The notes under the pieces are model-generated. The model was not told where the DNA came from. It ran no database searches and saw nothing but the letters and a program-made list of their open reading frames with translations. A stretch of DNA of 64,000 bases from the NCBI GenBank assembly GCA_035048495.1, contig CM068551.1, positions 18,540,248 through 18,604,247 of the forward strand. The letters are read 5' to 3'. The stretch's first letter is position 1, and every line of letters begins with the position of its first letter. Positions 12,201-21,493 of this stretch are shown piece after piece. The position numbers were made by a program, and so were the translations under genes. The stretch comes from Euptelea pleiosperma (taxonomy: Eukaryota; Streptophyta; Magnoliopsida; Ranunculales; Eupteleaceae).

Positions 12201-15200
12201 GGATAACACATTGAAATTGAATGAATGGTATATAAATATAGATTTAAAGGATAAAAAATAGACAAATTAAAGTATTTTCGTAATATTGGTACCAAAGCAT
12301 GGTCATCATGAAGGAAAAAATTTATATATTGATGTGTCCTTGTTATTTAACTGATAACCGAAGTTTTTATATGATACACTGCATGACATAAGGCCCATAT
12401 TCAAAAGAAATACTTGGGCATTAATACAGAGTGCATCATGCAAGAGTCGATTCCAATTCCAGGATCTAATAACGAGTTAAAATATTTTACTAATTTTGGA
12501 CATGGAGGCACTGGTTAATTTTTTCAAGGGGATCCTAGTTCTAGTTGAATGCTCAGGAATCTAGCTAGTACCTTAAGCAACCGCCTTCACATCTAGCGCA
12601 CAGATGGCTGTATACAATAAAGGTTCATCATTGCTGTTATAAAAGAGGTAATGCTACTATAAGAAAGGGGAACTGACTCAGAATTTGGGTCTATCTCTAG
12701 ACCGTATAAAAAGCCCCGTCAATTTTGTTTCTCATTTTTCTTAGAGAAATCAAAATTTTGACTTTCCGTGGTTTGGAGCGGTTTTCAATTTTTCCAATAA
12801 ACGAAAACAGAGCCAAATCAAAATGAGTGCAAGACCAAGAGTTCAACCATGTATTAAGATCCAAGCATCAAGATGTAGTATTTTTCTCTCTTTTAAGTCT
12901 TGCTTATATTTCATCATATTCAAGTTGCTTTCTCTTTTATTTCAAATTTAGTATGCGAATTGGGTGTGACCTAGGTGTCAATGCAAGTTTGAAGTATAAC
13001 TATCTATTAGAGTATCGCATTGTAATAAACTGTGATGAGATGCACCATATCATAAATTGTGATAGGAAATTAGTTTATTGATAAACTTGGGTAATTATTA
13101 CATTGACCTTAATAGGTTTATATAGGTAATGACAAAATCTAAATATAAAAACTAATCTAAATCAAATCTAATCTAATATCCTAATTTAATTGACATGGGA
13201 TCATACCGAGAATCGTGAAGAGATACACCCATAATGATATAGTGCTCATCACAATTTATTACAGTGTGATAATCTAATATTCCCCCTCAAACTCGTGGGG
13301 ATCGAGAAACAACGATGGTCATGAGTTTGCCAAAATCGAGTGCCTTGAAGATTGAATTGTCATTGAAGAATGCTATTGCTATTTTGAGTTTGCTAAGATG
13401 ATTGAATCGCTTTGAACAAGCCTTGATGTCTATGCTCGGCAGTGAAGGAAGGTGGTTGCTAATCAGAATGATCCATGATGGTCACACAGGATCTTGTCCC
13501 AGAGAAATCTTCGATTTAGGCTAGAACGAAACCCGTCGGATTTTAATCCAGATAAAAGGGCCTCATTGGGCCAAAGTGGGTGTGAGCATCTATTTGCCTC
13601 ACATGCTTGGGCTCTATGAGTCCTCAAGCAATGAATTGTGTGGGCCTCTTCTGGACCTCACAAGAATATTGTGGACCTCTTTTTGGGTCGCACTTGTATG
13701 TGCCTCTTGTGGGCTTCACTGGATTGGACCTCTTTTGGGCCAAAAAGAGTGTGGGCATCTTTGTGCCTCATGGGCTTAGGCTCTGAGTCTTTAAGCATAA
13801 GAAAGTGGGTCTCTTTTGGGCCACACGAAACTTGAGCTTTAAAAGTCCTCAAGCTGGAGCCAACAAAAGTGGGGATATCGTGGCTTAACAAACTTGGGCC
13901 TCTATTGGGTCACAAGCAATAGTAAAATCTCTGTTTTTTATTTTTTCGAGCCGAACATTATAGATGTAAAAGGGGGAGGTGAAAAAAGAAGATGAGAGGG
14001 TTTTGTGTGATGGGGTTTTCAAAACCCAAGATGAGGGTGGTCGGACATGCGGCAACGGCAAAAACGGAGGCAACAGGGGCAGTAATGGCGGCTGGTGGAG
14101 GTGGAGGCGGTGGCAGCAGCGCTTGTTCTAAACTTCGACTTCGCCTTGAACTTCGGTCATTTAAAATTCAGAATTAATTCAGGGAAGTTCAATTCGATTT
14201 AGAGGATTTCTGTAAAAATTACCCAACTTTGAGAAGCTGGAGAATTTTTGCCAAAACGTTGGTAACACACTGATTTTTAAGGATACAATAAAACAAACAT
14301 GATAAAACATTTATAACCCATTATAGCATAAAAAAAACCATTTAGAGCAACCTAAGCAAGATTAATACAGTTTCTCATATTGACACAAGTATCTAAAGTA
14401 TTGAGATTCTTCTTTTAAGATGACTTATAAGTGTTTTATCATATCCTTAAAAATCAAGGTGTTTTATTATGCTTGTTTTATCATATTCGGCTAATTTCTC
14501 GGAATTTAGCCTTTTTAGTACAAAAAATTGTGTTGTATTGCTTATGAGTTTATGACTCAGTATCTTGTTACTTGCTTAAAAAAAGAATCTCAATACTTTT
14601 GATGTTTGCGTCAATATGAGTAAAACAACTTTAATCTTGCTTACGTTGCTTTTTTATGAGGTAATGAGTATGAGTGTTTTATCATGCTTGTTTTATCATA
14701 TCCTTAATAATCAGTGTTTTACCAACGTTTTGACAAAAATTCTCCAAACTTCTCTAAATTGGCGCATTTTTGCAATTTTTGTACTGAAAAAAGGCTAAAC
14801 TTCAAGAAATTAGCCGAATTTTGTCGAATTAAGCGAATTAATTCAGTGAATTTTAGTAATTTTTTACTACATGTATACTTTAATTCGATGATTCAAAAAT
14901 TCGGCGAATTTGTCAAATTTTAAAACCATGATTCTCGGCGATCTATAACTTGGCGCGCTTGAAGAAGGCGTCTTTGGCGAGGTTGAGGGACAGATCTGGC
15001 TCAGGCCAAGAGTTTATAGGGTTTTTTTTACTTTATGACAGACCAAAGGGAAAAGGTTTTTCTTTTTTGAACAGTTACGATGGACAAAACGACGATGGTT
15101 GGCAATGATTATCGGGCGGATGGCGACGATGCCGCCTGCCAGAATAAGGCACAGAATCGAGAGCTTGTTCTCAAAAGAACAATGGCTTTGATACCATGAG

Positions 15201-18200
15201 TTTATTGATAATTGCAACCACCATGATCAGTGTTTCACCGCCGTGAGGCCCCATCTCCGGCAACCTTCTCAGTTTTGGAAACCCTCCTCTTTTTTGCCCA
15301 TTCTGTTATGTTCAGCTAAAACAACAACCGGAAAAAAAAAAAAAAAGATTTTGCTTGTAGCCCAATAGATGTGCAAGCCTGTTATGCCACAATATCTCCA
15401 CTTTTGTTGGCTTAAGCTTGAGGACTTTCAAAACCCAACCCTTGTGAGGCCCACCTCCTTCTGCTTGAGTACTCATAGAGCCCAAGCCCATGCGGCACAA
15501 AGATGCTCACCCACTCTCCTTGGCCCAAAAGAGGCTCAAGCCAATGATGCCCAAAAAGGCACACACTTGTGAGGCCCAAAAAGAGGTCTACACACTTCTT
15601 GTGAGGTCCAAAAGAGGCCCACACACCTTTGCTTGAGGACTCGTACAGCACAAGCCTGTAAGGTACATAGATGCCCCCATGGTGGCCCAATGAGGCTCTT
15701 TATCTCTAGATTAAAATTCCATGGGTTTCGGTCCAGCCAAAACCAAAGTTCTCTTCACGAGATCCCGCGTGACCATCATGGATCATCATTCTGGTTGGCA
15801 ACCACTTTCCTTCACTTGTGAGCACGGACATCAAGGCTTGATCTAAGCGATTCAATCATCTTAGCAAACTCAAAATAGCAATAGCATTCTTCAACGACAA
15901 TTCAATCTTGAAGGCACTCGATTTTGGCAAACCCACGACGATCGTTGTTTCTCGATCCCCATGAGTTTGAGTACGAATATTAGAGTCACATTGTAATAAA
16001 TTGTGATGAGATACACCATATCATTATTGGTGTATCTCATCGCGATTCTCCTTATGATCTCATATCAATTAGATTAGAATATCAATTAAGATATTATATT
16101 CGATTTGATTTAGATTAGTTTCTATATTTAGATTTTGTCATTATCTATATAAACCTATTAAGGTCAATGTAATAACCATCCAAGTTTTATCAATAATATC
16201 CATTTTCTATTAATATTATTAGATAAAACTTGGATAATCATTACATTGAACTTAATAGGTTTATATAGATAATGACAATCTAAATATAGAAACTAATATA
16301 AATCAAATCAAATCTAATATCCTAATTGATATGGAATCATGCAAAGAATCGTGATGAGATACACCGATAATGATATGGTGCATCTAATCACAATTTATTA
16401 CAATGTGTTACTCTAATATTCCCCCTCAAACTCATGGGAATCAAAAAACAACGATCGTCATGAGTTTGCCAAAATCCAGTGCCTTGAAAATTGATTACTG
16501 TTGAAGAATGCTATCGCCATTTTGAGTTTGCTAAGATGATTGAATCGCCTTGATCAAGCCTTAATGTCCGTGCTCGCCAATGAAGGAAGGTGGTTGCCAG
16601 CCAGAATGGTGATCCATGATGGTCACGCAGGATCTTATCCCAGAGAGATATTAGGTTTAGGCTAGACTGAAACCCGTCAGATTTTAATCCAAATAAAATG
16701 GCCTCATTGGGCCAAAATGGGTGTGGGCATCTTTTTGCCTCACAGACTTGGATTCTATGAGTCCTCAAGCAATGAATTGTGTGTGGGCCTCTTTTGGACC
16801 TCACAAGAAGATTGTGGACCTCTTTCTGGGTCGCATTTATGTGTACCTCTTGTGGGCATCACTAGTTTGGGCCAAAGAAAGTGTGTGGGCATCTTTGTGC
16901 CTCATGGGCTTAGGCTCTATGAATCCTTAAGCATAAGAAAGTGGGCCTCTTTTGGACCTCATGAGGCTTGAGCTTTGAAAGTCCTCAAGCTGAGACAACT
17001 AAAGTGGGAATATTGTGGCTAAACAAGCTTGAGCCTCTATTGGGGCCACAAGCAATAGCAAAATCTTTTCAATCAAACATTACAAATGCAACAAAAGGGT
17101 TGGTGAAAAAAGAAGAGAGGGTTTTGTGTGATGGGGTTTTCAAAACCCAAGATGAAGATGGTCAGACATGCGGCATCGGCGACAACGGAGGCGGCAGCGA
17201 TGACAATGTAGTGGCAGCTGGTGGAGGCGGCGATTTGCAACTTGGTGCGCTTGAAGAGGGTGTCTTTGGCGAGGTTGAGGAATGGATCTGGCACGAGGCA
17301 ACAGTTTACAGGGCTTTTTTTACTTTATGACAGACAAAAGGAAAAGGGTTTTTTTTATAACAACAGTGATGATGGACAAAACAACGATGGTGGGCAATGA
17401 TTACAGATACGACAGCAATGCCACCCACCGTCATAGGGCGCAGAATCGAGAGCTTGTATAATAGGTGATAAAATAAGGAGAGACGAGTAAAATGGTTGGC
17501 CTGAAAAAGGAATGGATCAAGGTCGTAAGGAAAGATTTCAAGAATCATGCTTTAATGGAAGTTATGGTCCTAGATCGAATTAGGGGTGTCAATGGATAGT
17601 TGAAAATTTGAATCCATATTCAAATAATCGGATAACGGGTTCGGATTTTTTCTATATTCAAATACTTTTCGGATATGGATATATCCGCTTAAATAATGTC
17701 TGATCCAATATACTATATAAATATAATATATATATATATTTTAAGCTCCAGCCCTATATATAATAGATTTTAAACTCCAGTCCATGTGTGTGCCAATAGT
17801 GTACCTTATGGAGTACCCCCATAAGGTTATCCTTAAAAGATATTAATTGGATTCGAATTCAAATATTGATTCAGCATATCCGTTGGATTTCAAATCGAAT
17901 TCGGATATCGGATGATTTTTTTGGATTCGAATTCATATACACTTATCTTCGATACGAATAATATTCGTTGACAACCCTAGATAGAATGGAATGGAGGGAA
18001 AAGGATTTGTGTAGCCGACCCCAAATAATTGAATAAGGCTCTGTTGATTGATTGGTTGATGGACTGATAGAATTAAGTCTATGTTGTATGGATTCTTCTA
18101 ACGGGTGAAGCAATGTCAAACACATGTCCGGATCCGGACTTTGCAGATTCTAGTGCGACACTTCCAATTTTTTTCTTCCCTTGCAAGATATCTCTAGTCA

Positions 18201-20022
18201 AATCAAAAATAACATTGAAGTTGTCAACTAGATTCCAAGGCCCAACCAATCACCTAGCCACCCAAAAAATGACAGCAAAGGATTTAAAATTTTTGTTTTA
18301 AAATAATCAGCTGCTGTTTGATATTAACCTGCGGTTCAAAAATCTTATTATCGTATGTGTTTAGATGATAGAATCATTCCTGTTTCAAATTTACAATACT
18401 ATTATTTTCAATTTGTCATATATTCTCTGGCCCCAAGTGTTGATTCTTTTTTTCCTTTTCATGCTTTAGTCGCTAGACACTCTGTGGTATTAGCCACTTG
18501 GGTTGGTTTTGAGTTTTGACATTTTTGAACATCTTGGGGCATCTTCCAACTGGTTGCAAGGTCTCTCAAAGATTCTGAAATCCCAGAATGTAGGCAAAAA
18601 CATATAATCAGAAACCAAATGAAAACTAGTGCCTATTAAAGTAAAAACAAGGAGGTGTCAATGCATCAAACAAATATAAGGATTTATTGGCATCCACAAA
18701 AGAACAGTCGGAATTCAATTCACCTAATGAGAGAAAAGAAGAGACATGGATAATAAACAAGAAAAGGGGTGAAAAAATTTAACAATCCCTAGTTGGCAGG
18801 GAGAAACTTGATCTTGCCCAGAAGTAAACCAACCCACGATGTAGTATCAGGACCAAAAAAGCTAGGTTAGAATAAAACAAATATGCCCATAAATAAATAA
18901 ATAAAAAGGATAAAAAGACATAAAAAAGCAAAACTTTTAGCACTTTCCTTGAGATGAATAAAAACATAAGCATCAAAACTCATAGAAAACACAGCAGAAA
19001 CCTACCGAAATAGGTAACTCAAAAAGATATTAAAATAATGTTACAAATAAGAGAAAAACCAATAAAGATTAAAGATCACAATATTCCACTTGTCGTTCAA
19101 CAACAGATACATGAATCAATGAAATCCAACATAAGGAGAAAAAAAAAACAAGGTAAAAGAACTCCAGTCTTTCAGCTACTCAAAAGTTTTAGAAGATAAA
19201 AATTACAACTCAGAGAACAATCAACAAGAACCAAGCATTGTGGGGTTTGTATAATTGAGGTCATCCCTCCTCAGCTTTTATTTTCCCCTCTTTCTCTGCA
19301 TCATAGTGGTTTTTTTTTCTCAAGGAAAGTGCTAAAATAAAATAAAATAAAATTAATAGAAGGGGAAAATCCATTTTGTAGTTCATCAAAACACATCTAA
19401 AGTTCATAAAAACGGAAGGCATTACAAGAACCCACATGCAAAAAAGCAATCTTTCATCCACCCACGGCATCAACAGGAAAAGACAAGAGAAAACCCCAAA
19501 ACAACAAAATGCAGACCCGATTTATAACTCATCAACAGTGATAATAATCAACGGAACCCATATCGAACAAACAACACTAATTCATTCAAAATACTAAGAA
19601 ATCAAAGAAACCCATGTTAGAAAAAGAAATAAAAGCAAAAAAGTTTCATCTGGCCCAACATGAACATAAAATAAGAAACAGAGAAAAACCCAAAACAAAT
19701 CAGAACTATCAAAAGAGCACCCATCACAGAAATGAACAAAAACCCACCTGAAAATCATCAAAATAGACATGAATCGATAATACCCAGATGGGAAAATCAC
19801 GACAGAAGACAGTAGTTGATCAAAACGTACAAGAAATCTCAAAAATAATAAGAAGTACTTGGAAATCATCAGAGTATACAATAATCTACCAAACCCAGAT
19901 GGGAAAATCACAATAGAGATGGAGAGAGAGATGAGAGTGAAGACACCGACCTTCCAACTGAGAGAGACAGAGTACTCAACCTTGTGTGCTATGTATCGAA
20001 ACCACGTCGACAGGGAAACCAT
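6203..20022 (-). CDS. Signal-peptidase-like (S24/S26 superfamily) protein, five exons, 205 aa
   Basis: Five exons (20022-19951, 10022-9850, 7311-7128, 6501-6395, 6284-6203) join in frame through GT/AG introns to 206 codons including TAG. The product matches what I recall of Arabidopsis At2g31140/At1g06200: start MVSLSTWFRY, core HWNKGVEMTPT, GGTLLVRKLPT, LVRRLAAIEGYEMVS, KDSRTFGPVPM and C-terminus ELDVDEMAKNHKA. The fold is that of type I signal peptidases and the mitochondrial inner-membrane peptidase (IMP). However, the nucleophile Ser of GxSMxP is Glu59 and the general-base Lys is Arg104, so catalysis is unlikely. No strong N-terminal membrane helix is seen. Intron 1 is 9.9 kb and intron 2 is 2.5 kb, both filled with transposons, so correct expression requires removal of long introns. 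Organelle location is inferred from the family only. The gene model is very secure; the biochemical role is not known to me. Confidence 0.93.
6395..6501 (-). CDS. S26-like gene exon 4 (DSR box)
   Basis: The acceptor TTTCTAGCAG precedes GAA-GCA-AAG. The exon encodes EAKDSRTFGPVPMTDIVGR, the conserved S26 DSRxxGPV-type box, and ends at the consensus donor AACAG|GTGAGC. Confidence 0.94.
7128..7311 (-). CDS. S26-like gene exon 3 (carries the Lys-to-Arg site)
   Basis: The acceptor CTATTACAG is followed by GCGTGTTTTTG, which completes Thr82 and reads RVFVGDVVVLKDP. The region equivalent to the catalytic Lys box reads LVRRLAAIEG. The donor is CCTAAG|GTATAT. Confidence 0.94.
7312..9849 (-). other. 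S26-like intron 2
   Basis: 2.5 kb intron with GT/AG ends. It contains a GA/CT- and GGC-rich island at 7600-7735 and a plus-strand LINE fragment at 8430-9628. The rest (7740-8430) shows no recognisable feature. Confidence 0.8.
8430..9628 (+). mobile_element. LINE 3' fragment (end of ORF2 with zf-RVT domain)
   Basis: Broken reading frames resemble the C-terminal part of plant L1-type ORF2: NKIKFWEDHWCGDGPL, then VWKWTNNGVFSVRSFYEEL, then CSMCKQSGESVHHLLMHCDM (the zf-RVT zinc knuckle) and LWGLWRERNQRIFEDKS. There is at least one stop at 8880 and a frameshift near 9030. The end ATATATCTTATACTTATC is followed by poly(A). It is 5'-truncated and dead, opposite in strand to the host gene. Confidence 0.85.
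9850..10022 (-). CDS. S26-like gene exon 2 (residues 25-82, carries the Ser-to-Glu site)
   Basis: The acceptor is TGATGCAG before AGT-TAT-AAA (SYK). The donor is CCGAC|GTAAAT, leaving phase 2. The exon encodes GVEMTPT, the position of the catalytic Ser motif, and GGTLLVRKLPTADP. Confidence 0.93.
11131..11415 (-). mobile_element. LINE 3' tail fragment
   Basis: On the minus strand the sequence ends CTATCAATATATACACCTTATC followed by poly(A), the tail style of the other LINEs here. Only the 3' part is recognisable, and no domain is left. Confidence 0.5.
11431..11649 (+). mobile_element. tRNA-derived SINE with target duplication
   Basis: The head GTGGCCAGGACTCCACTCC and GAGTTCAACTC look like box A and box B. 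The body ends CCCGGATACCCACGGTTTC followed by poly(A). The flanks GATAGTGAGTC (11420-11430) and GATTGTGAGTC (11650-11660) form an 11-bp target duplication with one mismatch. Confidence 0.75.
13070..15212 (-). mobile_element. Non-autonomous LTR retrotransposon, copy 1
   Basis: Left LTR 13070-13279 (3' LTR in the minus orientation), polypurine tract opposite TTCCCCCTCAAACTC, a non-coding interior rich in GGGCCTCTTTTGGGCC-like units, and a primer site opposite TTTGATACCA near 15188-15197. The 5' LTR breaks off after about 15 bases. A foldback element (14155-14935) interrupts the interior. There is no gag or pol, so it would have depended on another element. LTR limits rest on comparison with copies 2 and 3. 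Confidence 0.7.
14155..14935. mobile_element. Foldback/MITE-like insertion in LTR element copy 1
   Basis: AAAACGTTGGTAACACACTG and ATAAAACAAACATGATAAAAC near 14250-14310 return inverted at 14680-14745. AATTAATTCA.TGAA(T/A) motifs lie toward both ends. The interior (14320-14680) is AT-rich and non-coding. Comparison with copy 3, where the flanks are contiguous, shows this is an insertion. Confidence 0.6.
15345..16203 (+). mobile_element. Non-autonomous LTR retrotransposon, copy 2 (partial, opposite strand)
   Basis: Internal sequence and one LTR (15978-16200), inverted relative to copies 1 and 3. It begins inside the interior (GATTTTGCTTGTAGCCCAAT). Its polypurine tract is damaged (GAGTTTGAGTACGAATATTAG). 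Confidence 0.7.
16206..17466 (-). mobile_element. Non-autonomous LTR retrotransposon, copy 3
   Basis: LTR about 16214-16411, then an interior colinear with copy 1 but without the foldback insertion. It stops at GAGAGCTTGT without the primer site and runs into a RTE-like LINE tail. It sits LTR to LTR with copy 2. Confidence 0.7.
17467..18065 (+). mobile_element. RTE-like LINE 3' end, split by a MITE
   Basis: Before the MITE the frame reads RKDFKNHALMEVMVLDR and after it MEWREKDL, typical of the C-terminus of plant RTE-clade reverse transcriptases. The sequence then continues GTGTAGCCGACCCCAAATAA and a TGATTGATTGGTTGATGG tail, which fits RTE 3' ends. Confidence 0.65.
17581..17979. mobile_element. 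hAT-type MITE with 8-bp target duplication
   Basis: Termini TAGGGGTGTCAA and TTGACAACCCTA are inverted repeats. The flanks GATCGAAT (17573-17580) and GATAGAAT (17980-17987) are an 8-bp target duplication with one change. It interrupts an RTE-like frame that reads through once it is removed. Confidence 0.8.
19951..20022 (-). CDS. S26-like gene exon 1 (residues 1-24)
   Basis: ATG at 20022 opens MVSLSTWFRYIAHKVEYSV..SWK. The exon ends with a complete AAG codon, followed by donor GTCGGT at 19950. This start matches the family N-terminus. A TTAATAAAAGG motif lies about 40 bases upstream. Confidence 0.92.
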
Positions 20023-20055
20023 TGCAAGATCAGTCTGTCACAATATTGCAGCATC

Positions 20056-20068
20056 CCTTTTATTAACC
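20056..20068 (-). promoter_or_regulatory. Possible TATA-like motif for the S26-like gene
   Basis: On the minus strand GGTTAATAAAAGG lies about 40 bases before the ATG. If used, the 5' UTR would be very short. This rests on the motif alone. Confidence 0.25.
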
Positions 20069-20679
20069 CATCTACCAAATATCATTATCGTTCTCTTCAA
20101 CCTTTTGTATCGCAACACAAAACAATGCATAGCACATAGTGGCAAAAGGGGAACCACGACATTTAATTTGGCCCAAACTCGACCCGGACTGAACCTAGGA
20201 CAGGGCACCCGACCTGACCATGGGCTGGAGTCGCTGGACCGTAGTTAGCAATTCGGCACACCGCAAACATGTGGTAGGGTAACATTCTAATCCGGGTTTG
20301 TCATTAGAAAATTTGGTTAAAGATTTGACAAAGAATAAAATAAAATAAAAAATAATTAAAACAATTATTTTTTAATTTTTCACATTTTAATTTAATCTTT
20401 CAATAGTTCGAGAATAATCGGTGTATTACAGTAAGTAACCCACATAAAATATGTGAATTTTACTGAATCATCATTTTTCAAAAATTCGTATATAATACAC
20501 AAACTTACTAACCAAGGGTTAGACTTTCCCCACTCTGAGTTGGGCTTAGGCCGGAAATTCAAAGCCCAACCCGAAGTCAAGTTAGGTTGGTGGATCAAAC
20601 TTCTTTCCTCTTCACTTTAATTCGAACATTCAAAACTTAGAATTAATTCGACTAATTTTATCGAATTTTAAAATCATGG

Positions 20680-21493
20680 ACTCCACGGTTTACTGTGTGA
20701 CAATTTTCTGTCTTTTAGTATACATTTACCATAGTTTATGAGTTTTACCTTTGCCTATTGAAATTTTCTATGCAGCAAATAGGATCTTACGTATATGTAT
20801 TCTCTTAAAACATCATTGTATAATCCCATATTATCTTTATTTTTGTAGAAAAATAATTACTTCTTTACATCACTTAAAATAGATTGCCAAGTCAACGAAT
20901 CCTATTTTTCGCTGATCTGACACTGTACCATGTTGAACTTTTATACCCATACCCTCATTTGTGCACCATTGTTTTTGCTACTATGGTGTGTGTTGCTTTT
21001 GGAGTGAAGGTGGACTGGGGAGTTTGTAGTCCTTGTAATAGCTGGTAGATAGATTTTCTATTCTCTGACACTATCCGTGATATAGGCGCATCAAACATTG
21101 GTTTCAACTTTCGATTACCCATCTGTGCATGACTAGAGTTTCTACTAAATTTCTTCATATTGGTATGAACCATATCGACTTCAATCTTTTTGATATAGAC
21201 ATTTAGTCATGACATTTTCCATTAACTGTGAGTGTATAAATGCTTATAATTGTAAGTTATTCTCGGGATGAAACAACATTGATTTGGTCTTCACGCAGAG
21301 AGGAAGGGAATACGAAGTTATCTTCCATCGCGCGGATTATTCCTGGACAGAGAACAGTGAGTCAACTCTATTTCTGATTGCCAAATGATTTTATAACTTG
21401 CTTCTACATATTGTGTTATCAAAATTTTCTTCAATTTTACTAATTTGCAATTGGCAATAATAATAGACAATTAGTTTCTTGATTGTTGGTTCT
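20680..21493 (+). pseudogene. Inverted partial copy of the PRAF-like PH exon and flanking introns
   Basis: About 814 bases on the plus strand match, with many small changes, the minus strand of 53919-53064: intron, the whole 90-nt PH exon (copy at 21267-21356) and the next intron up to six bases before its acceptor. The exon copy is open (DETTLIWSSRREEGNTKLSS, IPGQRT) and has a good donor GTGAGT. Its acceptor is mutated from TTCTCAG to TTCTCGG, and the following exon is absent. It is therefore a broken gene fragment, not a second gene. It abuts a 20615-20679 sequence that resembles one end of the foldback element at 14155-14935. Confidence 0.85.

Larger units (their letters stand above)
10023..19950 (-). 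other. S26-like intron 1 (9.9 kb)
   Basis: Nearly 10 kb between exons 1 and 2. It contains a minus-strand LINE tail, a SINE, three copies of a non-autonomous LTR element, a foldback element and a RTE-like tail with a MITE. 10030-11130 and 11650-13070 hold no gene; part of the latter (11940-12120) carries GGGGTCGGCACCATGAATCC, a motif common in RTE-type LINE tails. 18070-19950 shows only AT-rich sequence. Confidence 0.8.

Noticed and set aside
21267..21356. A second functional PRAF-like gene on the plus strand
   Set aside because: Only one exon is present, its acceptor is destroyed, and the next exon is replaced by unrelated sequence and a LINE.
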